NCBI RefSeq assembly: GCF_023856365.1
Contig: NC_064551.1
Coordinates: 2,374,501-2,438,500, forward strand
Direction: 5' to 3'
Length of the DNA stretch: 64,000 nt
From: Brienomyrus brachyistius
Taxonomy: Eukaryota; Chordata; Actinopteri; Osteoglossiformes; Mormyridae
Part shown: positions 24,947-36,355 of the stretch, one piece after another
Numbering within the stretch: the stretch's first letter is position 1
Layout of the letters: every line of letters begins with the position of its first letter
Translations under genes and position numbers: made by a program
Notes under the pieces: model-generated
The model's database searches: none
What the model was told of the DNA's origin: nothing
The model's input: only the letters and a program-made list of their open reading frames with translations

Positions 24947-25111
24947 CTGTGGGGAAGAAACGGCAGAGGGAATTACCACTGGTGGCCAGAGGGGGCGCTC
25001 ACCTCTCCGGGTAAGGAGCCAGAGTGCAAGACCAGTGCCATGATGTCAAGGGTAGCGACGGGGGGGGGTGGATCATCTGGTCAAAATCTACTCCATGACG
25101 GTGTTCGCAAG

Positions 25112-25298
25112 CAGGGGTGGCAGATCTTATCAGGGCCAGTGCGTATGCAGGTATTTGGGATGACCTTTAGGTCAGTTGTTCACACTGAAGTGTGAGAACT
25201 CTTTAGCCGATCAGTCCTCTAATTAGTGATCTAAACAGGGACTTGCAGTGAAACCCGCATACGCAGCGGCTCTTTCTGGATATTACTGCGCACCCCTG
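25112..25298. mobile_element. Possible hAT-type MITE with CAGGGGTG ends
   Basis: The segment begins CAGGGGTG and ends CACCCCTG, an exact 8-bp terminal inverted repeat of the type seen in hAT elements. The flanking octamers (TTCGCAAG and TTATAAAG) match only partly, so the target duplication is at best decayed. It has no coding capacity. It could be chance. Confidence 0.4.
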
Positions 25299-25869
25299 TT
25301 ATAAAGACACCCAGCTGAATGCCAAGTGCGAGGGTGCAACTGCGTAGGGAACAAGAGAGAAAAAGCGCAAGTCAGTGGTGAGACTGTAAGCAGATACCAG
25401 GAAACCTCAGCCTTCCCGTCTTACCAGAAATCGTATGTGCAGACGCCTCGCCAAGAGCCTTTCAGAGGAGCGGCGAAGCGGGGGCCAGTTAAACAAACGC
25501 GACAGTATAAGGAGCTCCAGGCAGCAGTAATCGGAATCGACGCCTTGACATGCAATGGAGGAGTCCTCTCTCTCCCCTCAGGTTAGGCGGGGATCGGAGC
25601 ACCACAGACGGGAAACGAATGACTGAGGAAGTGTTTTTAACGGACCTGCGAGAGCCCCGCCCTGGACAGAAAAGGCGCCGGGATAAGCACACGGTGAATT
25701 CAGGGCCGCTGCGACCGAGTCTGGGACTGAAGTCCGAGACGGAAAGGTTATCAGCACTGACACTTTGCGGTGAGAATTGGGGAATGCAGGAGAAGAGTAG
25801 AAGTGTGAAGATGGAAGTTTCCTTTTGCACACACAGATAAACAGGAGGTGCAGAAAAGGACACGGACAC

Positions 25870-26019
<150 letters not shown>

Positions 26020-26032
26020 CCTGGGTCCTCAC

Positions 26033-26159
26033 CCATGGCCGTGTCGTAGGAATTGGGGAAGCTCTTGTCTATTCTCTGCCGCATGAAGACCCAGCCCTCT
26101 TCAGCCGCGTACTTGCACTCGATGATCTTGTTGTCGTACTGCTTCAGCTCCTTCGTCAC
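26033..26159 (-). CDS. rngtt: mRNA capping enzyme, internal exon with nucleotidyltransferase motif VI
   Basis: A 127-nt exon encoding 42 residues plus one base, opening [16 protein letters not shown]. It carries [14 protein letters not shown], the motif VI region (RxDK) of the covalent nucleotidyltransferases. Motif VI lies in the OB fold and contacts the GTP phosphates during formation of the enzyme-GMP intermediate. The borders are CGCAG|GTGACG at 26160/26159 and CCATGG|GTGAGG at 26033/26032. The loop between IIECK and WVF is YAAEEG, one residue longer than the mammalian loop as I remember it. All motif VI residues are present, so this part of the protein looks functional. Confidence 0.96.
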
Positions 26160-26242
26160 CTGCGCAGAGAGGTGGGGGGGGGGCGACGTTTCTCTCAGGC
26201 GCATAGACGATATAAAGTGTAAGAATGAGGTCTGTGCAGGTG

Positions 26243-26340
26243 AGCCGGCTGGCCCGGGACCCCGTGGCCCCACCTGCGAGCCGCCTGGCCCGGGGCCCCA
26301 CCTGCGAGCCGCCTGGCCCGGGGCCCCACCTGCAAGCCGG
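26243..26340 (+). repeat. 28-bp GC-rich minisatellite
   Basis: About 3.5 copies. The core CACCTGCGAGCC recurs at 26271, 26299 and 26327, exactly 28 bp apart, separated by CGGGGCCC-rich sequence. It lies about 80 nt upstream (in transcript sense) of the motif VI exon. Confidence 0.9.
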
Positions 26341-26986
26341 CTGTTCTCTCCCTCTGTCCTCATGGGAAAAGGAGATATATTTTCTCTCCCTCCCAAAATG
26401 AAGCAATGGGATCTGTCTCCATACAACACTGCCCCTTGTGGCTGGAGGTCAGATAGACAACTGCCCCGCCTCCCAGGTGCCGACTCCAGGAGCAGAACAA
26501 CAGTAAAGAGCTAGGAGCTGAACCTCATCGACGATCAGGAGGGCAGAGACTGACTGAAGGGCTTCTCTCTCAGCAGGGGGAATCAGGCCTTCTACAGGGT
26601 TCTCAGAAACCCAGACACGTTCTCGCTCCTGACTGCAGAAGGAGGCACTAGGAGTGTATATCTGACAACAGGGATTAGTTTTGATCCATCCTGCTTATAT
26701 TCTCCCACAGTATAGACGCCGGACCACAGAGAGGCACACGAGAAAGGGTGTCTTCCAAAAACCCACATTACCTCAAGCAGGATGCAAATAAGAGGTGACG
26801 CTCTGGGGCACCGGGGCCAGCAAGAGAGTTTGTTTTGCGCCCCTCTGCCCCCTGTCTTCCATCAGAGGCGCTGCATGCTCTAGTGACACATGGAACGTAA
26901 CCCAGCCAAATTGGTTTTATTACAGCCAATGTTCGTGGTGGGTCCGTCGGCGACTCAACCACCTAGAAACCAAGTGTTTCAGCACC

Positions 26987-27011
26987 GGGGGGGGGGGGGG
27001 GGGGGGGGGGG
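26987..27011 (+). repeat. Poly-G tract, 25 nt
   Basis: An uninterrupted G run on the plus strand, so C in the rngtt RNA. The DNA strand can form a G-quadruplex. The true length may differ, because such runs are prone to sequencing error. Confidence 0.9.
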
Positions 27012-28999
27012 ACGGGACACAGGATGTATCCTGCTTACATCACCCAGAAAAATAACTTGCCGGAAGGTTAGACAACTTTCTGGCGTGGCGTGATAAAAAT
27101 AGAAGCCATTACTACACATCTCTACAAACACAGAGGCGAGAAAAACTCTGCGAGCCACCCGGTGTTGCTCGGTGCGGCCGCTTGGATCTGCAGAAAAGGT
27201 CTGTATTCCACATGGCGCCAGGCAAATGTGCCCCGTCAGTCTTTGTTACGGATGAGGCGGAAGAGTTCCTGGAACCAGCGCCTTGTTAATTCCACCTCAG
27301 CAGTAAGTCTCTATGACGCTCAAGGATCTGAATAAAGGGGGTCGGGGAGCGGGCAGTAGGACCAGGGCTGCAGGAGCCGACTTACAGATCCAGGGAGAGC
27401 AAGAGATACCAGACTCACCCCCCGATTCCATTTCCCAAGGTAGAGGAGTGTAGTGCTTCCATGCGGGAGCAAACGGTGAGGCTTAGAAGGCAGTTAGGCT
27501 GAGCAGGAGGTGAGGCCGAGTAGGAGGAGGTGAAGCTGAGGAGGCAGCAGGGCGCGCCTCCTAAAGCCATGCCAGCCAACGCCGCGCCTCCCAAGGCATC
27601 ATCGGCTTAAGCCACACCTCCCAAAGCCACACCTCCCAAAGCCACCACTTCATCTGGGCCACCAGACCATGTGACAGGGCCACATGACCCAGAATGCACT
27701 GTCTGTGCCTCCACTCAGATCCCATTCATCATGCATTAATGAGTCTGGTCTTCACGCACAGCGGAGGGCCCCGAGCCTGGACGTTCCTGGGTCTGACGGC
27801 ACCAACACTGCACGTTATTAATCACAAGCACTATGCTTTACGGAGAAGCTGGCCCACCATGCTGTCAGGATCACAGAGGCTCCGCCCATTGTGAGCTCAT
27901 TGAGCCGTTACAAAAATTACCCTAATGTCATCAACACCCCGAGGGCATCTGCCGGACAACAGAGTGCCCCCTTCCCAAACACTCACGGCACCATTAATGA
28001 CACTCATTTCCAGTTGGGATTCTCCAATCCCCCCCCCCCCCATCCATCACACACAGGGATGTGAGCGTGTTACAAAGTGCAGCCTTACAGAGCGAGCCAG
28101 GCAAGGGGTTTTGATACCATCCGTCATAAACGAAAAACCCCACATACCCTGTGAAAAGGCTCATAAAGGCTCCAATTTAACCTTGATCAGAGCGGCACAC
28201 ACTCAATTTACGGCGTAACCGACCTCCACAGTCAGGTTAACTAGATTTGTGGATATAAACAAACCCAAACCTCCCAAGATGACATTTAAGGTCTTCCTTG
28301 AGAACGTGACCAATATGAAATCAGTGTTCCGGCAGCAAGATAACAGGACGAATTATGGATTGGACCTGCTTCAGCCTGCAAACATCTCTTTATTGTCCCT
28401 CAGACACGGACCGGACTCACGCATTGTGTGAAATGTGTCCCCTGGCACCATAAAGAACCAGATTTACTGGGCAGACTGTAAACCTGGCCTGGGGAAGAGA
28501 GGGAGTCGCGTTTCTCATGCTCGCCGATGTACGTATGGCTGGAAACGAGGACTCCCCCCCCAGCGCTGGGCTGTGATGGCCCGCAAACGCTGCCACCATC
28601 AAGCACGTCACCCTCTAGACCGGGCGAGTGCAGCAGGACGTCTCAGCATCCAGCACGACCATCACGAAAACATCAGACAGGGCTGGATTTAGCCCGTTAA
28701 GGACACCTGATAAGAGAGTGCAGGGAAAAACAAAAAAGGGGGTTATGGAGCATCTAGTGAGAGAACAAAGGGGGATGGGAGGCGGAGACGAGGAGAGGCG
28801 AGACCAAGAAACTGGCCGCAGAGACGACAGCGAGGTGCCCGATGCTCGCGTCCTGCTTACAAAAGGCCATTAGCGACACGCTTCTTCCTGCCACAGAGAT
28901 ACGGGGCACTGCACGCAGCAGCAAAACCCAAACACATCCTGTGCCTCCACACGTCTAACACCCTAAACGGCGAAACAACCGGATCATCCTGTCGAAATG

Positions 29000-29188
29000 A
29001 CTTATGGCAGTGGTTCTCAAACCCGGTCCTCGGGACCCACTGCCCTGCTTGTTTTCCAGCTATCCCTGCCCTACACACGGCTGATTACCTGGAAAGACAG
29101 CTGGGACTTGTGTGTGGGGCAGGGATAGCAGGAAATCAAGCAGGGCAGTGGGTTCCGAGGACTGACTTTGAGAACCACTGACTTATGG
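29000..29188. mobile_element. hAT (Charlie-like) MITE with perfect 8-bp target duplication
   Basis: The element occupies 29008-29180 (173 bp). It starts CAGTGGTTCTCAAA and ends TTTGAGAACCACTG, a perfect 14-bp terminal inverted repeat of the common Charlie/MER1 type. It is flanked on both sides by ACTTATGG (29000-29007 and 29181-29188). Inside, the two halves also pair (GGGACCCACTGCCCTGCTTG against CAAGCAGGGCAGTGGGTTCC), so the whole element is a hairpin. It has no coding capacity. The exact target duplication suggests a fairly recent insertion. Confidence 0.93.
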
Positions 29189-29345
29189 GAATAAGCAGAC
29201 CAGGACCACATCTTCATCATGGCTCTTATACACCATCTGGTTCCTGGTCATTTTTCCAAATGGCAACAGGCAGCAGAGATACCTGCCTGGAGGACATGCC
29301 TCAGCTCGGGACGCTGTGGCAGAGCGACGGGCAGTGCGGTCTCAC

Positions 29346-29412
29346 CTTCATCTGGGAGAAGGGTCTTTCATAGCCGCCGACGTACAGCAATCCCACGGTC
29401 TTCGTGAGCAAC
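29346..29412 (-). CDS. rngtt: mRNA capping enzyme, small internal exon
   Basis: A 67-nt exon: one base completing a Gly codon, then 22 residues, LLTKTVGLLYVGGYERPFSQMK. The vertebrate enzyme has GLL...VGLLYVGGYERPF.QIK at this place, in the OB-fold part. The acceptor is TCCGCAG|G at 29413/29412 and the donor AAG|GTGAGA at 29346/29345. The phases agree with both neighbours (the upstream exon leaves two bases; the downstream exon starts in phase 0). Confidence 0.95.
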
Positions 29413-30347
29413 CTGCGGAGACAGACATGCGTGTTCAGGCAGGTTCCTACGAGGCCTGGAACAGCATGGGGGCCGGTGACACACAGCCGAGACACGTTTG
29501 CCGATTAGCTGACGAGAGGAACCTGAGAGCAGCAGTGGCACCGGGGTCATTTGCGGTAAACAAAATCTCAGCGTCGCTACATTGAAGGGAAAAGAGGACC
29601 ACGGAACGGAAAAGGGCACTATTTACTCCAGAAGCGAAACTGCTAATTACAGCTGAACACACCCCTCTTCGTCGACGACTTTCAGCATGTCCTCCAGTTT
29701 TTGGGTCGTGACTCATTGACAAAGGAATAACGTGGGTCGTGAGGCTAAAAATGTAGAGAACCAGAACTCTACAAGAACTAAATCACCATGTTCTGTATCT
29801 GCACTGATTCATCAATTCCATTGCTGCCATGAATTGGTACTCCATGCTGGGTTGTTCCCTGCCTTGCACTCATTTTCAGGACAAGTTCCGGACAGCTACG
29901 ACTCTGCGCAGGGCATGCGAGTAAAGAAAATCGATGGATGTTTCCACTATGGATATGTGAATTACTTCTTTTTTGCCTTTCCCCGAGCATAAAAATGACA
30001 TTTGAGGATATTTAGTTTTCCACTGACGGTTTTTCAGTTTGCATCATCGAAAAACTCAAAACTGAGGTCGATGGAAACGCCCCCTAGTGTTACGGTGAGG
30101 GGGCGACTACCCTAGGGCCCCACCCGGGCCCCAGTGCTCCCATGTCTCTGGCAGGCAACATCAGGGGCCGTCAACACACCGCCGGTTTAATTGTCGGGGG
30201 CGAACCAGTCACAAATGTCGACAAGTGGCGGTTAATGTCGGCCTGACGCATCGACAGCAGACAGCTGCCAGTCGTTCACCCGGTGCCCCACAGGGGTGCT
30301 GATGGGTAATAATTAAGGCGGGGTTCCCCTTTCTCCCTAATAACCGG

Positions 30348-30356
30348 AGAGAGAGG

Positions 30357-30389
<33 letters not shown>
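30348..30389 (+). repeat. (GA)n microsatellite
   Basis: A GAGAGGGAGGGAGAGAGAGA-type tract of about 42 nt with slight interruptions at its start. Confidence 0.9.
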
Positions 30390-30391
<2 letters not shown>

Positions 30392-30475
30392 ACCATAGTG
30401 CCGAGGCTCCCTTTAAACTAAATAACATGGAGATGTTGTGACTCAAAGCCAACAGGACATGAAGAGCTCCAGCCC

Positions 30476-30512
30476 GGGGGGGGGGGGGGGGGGGGGTTAG
30501 GGGGGGGGGGGG
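30476..30512 (+). repeat. Split poly-G tract G21-TTA-G13
   Basis: Two long G runs separated by TTA. It has very strong G-quadruplex potential on the plus strand. Confidence 0.9.
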
Positions 30513-31040
30513 TGTCACTATCGCTCCATACAGCAGCTGGGGCATGGGACCCTAACCCAATCTGCACCCACCAATTCGAAGACTACATTTCCGCAAGTCC
30601 TCAGGAAGCCTTTGGCAGATTTGATCCTGAGCACGTTAAGCACTTAACCAGCTCAGCACAGCCTACTCCTTCCTAACACCAGCCCACCCCCCATAAATTC
30701 ACACTCTCGTTCTTCACATGGGAACCAGACAGACTGGATTTACTGCCTGGATCCTGACAACAAGCGGAGGAGATGGACTCGTTCCGCCTCAGCATCTGGA
30801 CCAGCTGCTGCACCTCCAGATGGTCCCCTGGGCGATCAGTGGTGACCCGATTTCACGGGCCTGGACTTGGCTGCCTCTCTGATGTCACGCGGGGCCTCCA
30901 CTGCAGCTATTCATGCCGAGATCTGACCACCTACGGCTGGGTAGCGTAACAGCAGAGAGGGCACTAGGCAAGCGGGTGGATTCTGTCAAACGCTCAAAAC
31001 AATATTTAAAAAAAAGTTGAATGGTGGGTAAGTTAGGGGG

Positions 31041-31206
31041 TGCAGAGGGAACAGGGCTGGCTGACATCCGCATGCTGAATGCGACAGAGGGAACAGAGCT
31101 GGCTGACATCCGCATGCTGAATGCGACAGAGAGAACAGGGCTCGCTGACATCCGCATGCTGAATGCGACAGAGGAAACAGAGCTGACATCCGCATGCTGA
31201 ATGCGC
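31041..31206 (+). repeat. 42-bp minisatellite, four copies
   Basis: The core GACATCCGCATGCTGAATGC recurs at 31063, 31105, 31147 and 31185. The spacings are 42, 42 and 38; the last unit has lost 4 nt. The unit includes the 6-bp palindrome GCATGC. Reading frames across it are composition artefacts. Confidence 0.93.
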
Positions 31207-31769
31207 CAGACAGCTCCCTTAACGCTCACACTGCTGTCCAGAAGTCGGCTGATCGCAAACTCAGGGCCTCTGCGAAGCCTGATGTTTCGCTCTTTGCAGA
31301 CGATGAATTTTAAAAAGCTGAAGACCAATTCAGAGGAGCTGCCTGGGGGGTCAGACCCCACCCCCACCCCAAAGAGAGCAGGCTAGACAGTGGGCCTCCA
31401 GGCTTCATCACTGCCAGCCTGCGCTCCGCCTGCACCCCATTTATGACACACGCCACGGCAACGGGGCCAGTTTTCCCCCTCATGAATTCACAATTAAGCC
31501 CCAACATATGCCTGAGATTCGACGTGAAGCCCTGCCAAGAGGGAAGGACTGAATACACATACCTGGGGACTGTCTACCCACATTACATGAACAAGCAACT
31601 TCACATGACCAAATGAAGGTCAATTTCAGGGGGTACTTGCTAACCTGCATCTAAAGAATGCACTTGGGATGTAGTGAATCATGGGATTGGATGAGGTGTT
31701 GGTGTGACAGACAAGGTAGCCCATTCTGTGTCTGCGTGGGTCCCAAAGTCAGAATGCAGTGACATAGAC

Positions 31770-32085
31770 ACTGTGCTGTAAAAATGGTGTCGTCCTTTGG
31801 ATGAGGTGTGAAACCGAGGCCCTGACTCTTCTCTGAGGTCGAAAAAGGTCCCTGGGCATCCTTCATGTAGGTGGGGGCCCCCGATGCCCTGGATAAGATT
31901 GCCCACTATGGCCCTTTCAAATCATCCCCTATTATCTAACTGATGAATCCTCTCCTGCCCCTTCACCACCTTAGCTACTGTGTGGTGAACGTACTGGTGC
32001 AGAATGGCTGCCGTGGCATCACCCGGGTGGGGGCTACACAGTGGTGAGGATTGAAGTGACACTCTGACTCAATGAGTCAATGTTC
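31770..32085 (+). mobile_element. Widespread fish interspersed repeat (family uncertain)
   Basis: The blocks GATGAGGTGTGAAACCGAGG, CCCTGGGCATCCTTC, TGTGGTGAACGTACTGGTGC and AGAATGGCTGCCGTGGCATC follow, in order, a repeat that I know as very common in teleost genomes. The copy is diverged and has no intact frame. I am not sure of the family name. Confidence 0.55.
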
Positions 32086-32868
32086 CATTTGTTGAAGGTG
32101 CAACCAAGGCATCTGTGATATTTGGCAACGGGCAAGACTGACATCCGGAGATTTTTACTGTACTCCGTATTTTCATGCTTGAGTATCGGAAATGTACTTT
32201 GGCAATGGAAGACGACGTCAAACAAGTACACGAGAACGAGAACACAAGAATGACCACGTACGCGTATCGATAAACAGCCCAGGTCTTTATAAGAGGACGG
32301 CCAGCATTCGGTTTCTCTGCAAACAGCTGCCCACCGCAGTGAGACCCAGTTCTTAACCCCAGACGCTATTTAATACTAAACTGGAATTTAAAAAATGTAA
32401 TGTAAACTTAATGGTAAAGGTCCCATTTGTTTTATTCGTACAGATTTGTTGGCTCATTGAAAATGAAACTCAAATCACATAGTAAAAAGATGAACCTCAG
32501 ATAAACACTAGAATGAAGTGAATCACTATTTGCTAATGAATAAATGCAGGTCAGCATATTTAATTTACAGGAACAATTTCATTTCCTGTGTCCTTTCCGT
32601 TTAGCCCACTGAAGACACCCGCAAAACTGAGCTCAAAGCTGCAGTGTGACAGCAGACTGCAGATCGATGGACGGGAGCAGAAAACACACAGCCACACGGC
32701 GGGGGCCGGCTGCGAAGGGCAGGCCTCAGGCAGCGCTGTGCTGGGTGAGGAAGCTGGAAACCCCCCCAGCAATAAAGGCAGGGTTTTCATGGTTTACAGA
32801 TGTGTCACCTCAAGGCTGAGATGCAGCCTTCAACACCAGAAACCTTCCATAAAGACTGCCACCTCCAT

Positions 32869-32890
32869 GGGGGGGGGGGGGGGGGGGGGG
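32869..32890 (+). repeat. Poly-G tract, 22 nt
   Basis: An uninterrupted G run within the intron, followed by an AGAGGGAAGG purine tract. Confidence 0.9.
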
Positions 32891-33325
32891 AGAGGGAAGG
32901 AATAAAGTCGCGAAATAGCGCAGGACTCAGAACGAGGGAAAGAATAAAGGCCGGACAGAGTGTAGGGGGATTGGAACGAGGGGAGGAAGAAAGTCACGAA
33001 AAAGCTGTACGGCTCGCCTACTGCTCCAGGCGTGGTGTAGAGCTCGCTGTCAAGTAACAATGGAGGAACAGACAAGACAGGTAAACAACACAGTACAGCC
33101 CTTGAAACAGAGAGGTAACTTCAGATCTGAGGTCGCTTCCACGGAGACACAAGGCGACTCGCCATGACAGTCCCACAATGGTTCCTATCAAACGATCGAC
33201 GGATCGACAGTGACAGGTACTCAGGAGCCTGATCACGGCCGGGTGTTTAAGTCAGGGAATCAGAAGCACAGCAAAGGGCCGCGGGACAAGCGGGTGCCGG
33301 ATTAGTGGGGCAGGCGGAGGCGAGG

Positions 33326-33329
<4 letters not shown>

Positions 33330-33406
<77 letters not shown>

Positions 33407-33417
33407 AGAGAGAGAGA
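33330..33417 (+). repeat. (GA)n microsatellite, about 88 nt
   Basis: A nearly perfect AG tract with one AATG interruption near 33401. In the rngtt RNA it reads as (CU)n, a long polypyrimidine stretch deep in the intron. Confidence 0.95.
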
Positions 33418-34839
33418 AGCGTGTCAGCTGGGAGACGGGGGGGCTGCCTGAGCCCAGTTTGGGGGAAGTGCACCTCGGGTCATTACCGGTACCACCTCTA
33501 CATCCCGACCCGGCTCGGCCCAGTCTAATAAGGTGCTGGGGTCTCAGACATAACAGACAACCCCTGGGGTCAGAGCGAGAGACCACCAGCTGCAGCAACC
33601 ACAGGAAGGGGTGGGGGTGGGGGGGTCTTCAAAATGACAGGCGGGTGGAGGTGCTGCAGGGTCGGGTGGTGGGGGGGCTGTGCGGTAGGAACACAATAGA
33701 TCTTTAGGCTGGACCCAAGCGACACACTGGCAGAGACAGACCCCCGGGGCACTGGAGTGAAAGGCGAGTCAGGATGTGAACCCGCTTCATGCGGAGCGAC
33801 TGCTCCAGAACACAGACTGAAAACCAGATTAATTAAAATATTACGCCTTTCATCCCCATACGAGGAAAGAGCTGCAAAGGTTTCATCCATCAAGGACACC
33901 TATTATATCCAATTCAATGTTACGCTGCTATTTTATAGCATTCCTCAAAGAAAGCCATTCAACGCATTGCTTATATAACCGGCACACTAGCGGAAATATG
34001 TTAGCAGAAAGCCACGGAGAACTGCTTTAAAACGTTCAGCAGCCAGAGACACGGCTGAGCCAAAGCACAGTCAGGAAAGTGTTTGACAGGAGGGGCTGCA
34101 TGCAATGAAAATCTTAACGCGACTGGTTAGAAGCGGCAATGCATGAAACACAATACATAAAACATTCAGACACTTAGGGAAGGTAACGTACATGTGAGCC
34201 TGCCGTCATTAATACCTCTGCTAACTCGCCAGCTCCCTCCAGATGGGAGGCACACGACATGTTAGCATGTGCAACGCTAATGGTTACGGAGAGAATAGAA
34301 ATAGCACGAGGCTCTTGGTTGGCAGATCAGAAAGCTAACAAGTCTGAATGTCAACTAATCTTTGGGTAAATTAATGGATGGATGATTATAGGGCGGGGAG
34401 GAGGGGGGGGGCACGACTCCGTCAGCTGCAATGGTTAATGGTCGTCACTTATGGAACCAGTGTTTCCACTGAGCCTGAGGACAATGGTAACCAGATCTCT
34501 GCTTCTTAAATGCCTTTATCGCACCCGCTGAAATGCAGGCCTGAATGAAATAAAAAAGACACAGACAGGTCTGCGTGGGTTATTAACCCTCATTCTCTGC
34601 AAATTAAATCATAAGGACGCACAGCACGACCCGTAGGCTCGGGAGAGTGCCATAAAATTAAAAACACACGTGTGTGACACACATGGCCATCTTCTGGGGG
34701 AAACAACAGGTTCCTTAGAATCAGAAATCCAAATCGCAGGGCTGATTCGGGGGCGCCGTCACACCTGCGAATCACATTTGGGGCATCATTCTCAGGAAGA
34801 CAGGGCTGTGATTGGGAAGCACCACTCAGGCTGACTCAC

Positions 34840-34940
34840 CCCTCCCCTCCGATCTTGGCGATCTTCAGCCGGAAGTCCACAGAGTTGTGGCTTGGAGGCT
34901 TCCACTTGAGGATGTCGTCACACCTCCCGGGCCGGTATTT
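34840..34940 (-). CDS. rngtt: mRNA capping enzyme, internal exon with motif V
   Basis: A 101-nt exon encoding 33 residues plus two bases, beginning [28 protein letters not shown] is nucleotidyltransferase motif V. Its two lysines contact the GTP phosphates in guanylyltransferases. The exon then reads [14 protein letters not shown], the start of the OB fold. The borders are CCGCAG|AAATAC at 34941/34940 and GAGGG|GTGAGT at 34840/34839. All motif V residues are intact. A 42-bp minisatellite begins only 37 nt upstream of the acceptor. Confidence 0.96.
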
Positions 34941-34976
34941 CTGCGGAGAGATTGGGGAAAATGATTAGCGGACGGT

Positions 34977-35325
34977 CAGGAAGGGGCACTCCGGGCACTG
35001 CCTGAACCCTACAGGGACCAGGAAGGGGCACTCCGGGCACTGCCTGAACCCTACAGGGACCAGGAAGGGGCACTCTGGGCACTGCCTGAACCCTACAGTG
35101 ACCAGGAAGGGGCACTCTGGGCACTGCCTGAACCCTACAGTGACCAGGAAGGGGCACTCCGGGCACTGCCTGGACCCTACAGTGACCAGGAAGGGGCACT
35201 CCGGGCACTGCCTGGACCCTACAGGGACCAGGAAGGGGCACTCCGGGCACTGCCTGAACCCTACAGGGACCAGGAAGGGGCACTCCGGGCACTGCCTGAA
35301 CCCTACAGGGACCAGGAAGGGGCAG
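34977..35325 (+). repeat. 42-bp minisatellite, about eight copies
   Basis: The unit begins CAGGAAGGGGCACTCCGGGC and continues ACTGCCTGAACCCTACAGGG. Successive units start exactly 42 bp apart (34977, 35019 and so on), with a few C/T and A/G differences. The unit length keeps frames open, which explains the 149-150 residue Pro/Val-rich frames on the minus strand. Those have no splice or domain support. The array ends 37 nt from the motif V exon. Confidence 0.96.
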
Positions 35326-36287
35326 TGAAGTTCTCTTGACAGTTCCTCGAAAAGTGTTAAAATACAAAAAGGCTTTTTCTTTGCCGAGGACCTGGCGAGG
35401 GACAGAGTGCTTCTCACTTATCCAGGGCCCTTTTGCAATAGGCAGCGTGCATCCAAGGAACAGAAGTCGGGCATATTTCCTGCCGAGGGACAGGATGAAA
35501 CTGTAATTGGAAGCTGGCAGCCTTCAGGATTGGTAATCAGCAGACATCTTGTAGTCCCATACCACTCAGCATCCTGCTCATATCGAATATCAAGGATTCA
35601 AATATGATTACTGCACAGCGGTTATACTGAAACGTACGTAAATCACACATTATTTGTACCTGCACTTATACATCCTGCAAGCTTACAGGACTAAGCAATG
35701 TTGTTTTCCATGGGAAAACCCACCCATCCATCCATCCATGTCAGGGTAGCAGGTTATTGGAGAATTTCACATTGCATTCCACAAGAAATGGCTCGTTCAA
35801 GGATATTTTATTCAAACTGCAGAACATGATGGATTCGAAAAGCTCACCTATTGTAGAATGTACTATTTAAATGAACCGGGAACAGTCAGGTCATCTCATT
35901 TGTAACCTAGCAACCAGAGCATCATCACTGATTCTTCTCGAAAGGAGAAGAACGTTCTTAAAGCTACAACTCCGTCCTTAAAAAGCAAAGTAAAACGAAA
36001 GCCTACGCCGTCCGCTTGGGTTAATTTGGGTTGTGTTTGCGCTGCAGCCGACTACTGTAATTGGCAAACAGCTCTGTGAGCAGCATCCTGAGTTCAGCTA
36101 AGCTTGCTAAGACACTGTAAACAATTACAGAGTCTTCACAGGTTAACTTAATATTGATTTTAAGTTCGAACAAGACCGTTTCTCCAACAAAACAGGCATT
36201 CCAATGCACCTCAAGTGCCAAAAACAGCTCTGCCCAGCAAAACCAAAGCTCGACCATGCTTAAACGCATGAATATTTAAAAGGAGAG

Positions 36288-36355
36288 AGGCAGTCCGGTA
36301 TGGAGAACATGGAACTGGAACCTCATGGATGTTAGTTCAAATCCCACATCGCAGC
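36288..36355 (+). repeat. Possible tRNA-derived SINE head
   Basis: The sequence holds AGTTCAAATCC, which fits a pol III B box. It sits about 40 nt after a GGTATGGAG stretch that could be a decayed A box. Only the B box is convincing. Confidence 0.25.

Larger units (their letters stand above)
26160..29345 (-). other. rngtt: rngtt intron upstream of the motif VI exon
   Basis: A 3186-nt GT-AG intron. It holds a 28-bp GC-rich minisatellite (about 26243-26340), a run of 25 G (26987-27011), a C run (28029-28041), CCACACCTCCCAAAG direct repeats (about 27610-27645) and an hAT MITE with perfect target duplications (29000-29188). No exon was found in the remainder. Confidence 0.8.
29413..34839 (-). 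other. rngtt: rngtt intron with many simple repeats
   Basis: A 5427-nt GT-AG intron. Recognised contents: a GA tract (about 30348-30389), a split poly-G (30476-30512), a 42-bp minisatellite (31041-31206), a widespread fish interspersed repeat (about 31770-32085), a poly-G (32869-32890) and a long GA tract (33330-33417). No exon was seen. Confidence 0.8.

Noticed and set aside
34918..35417. 149-150 residue Pro/Val/Cys-rich frames on the minus strand
   Set aside because: They are products of the 42-bp minisatellite joined to a true exon in one frame.
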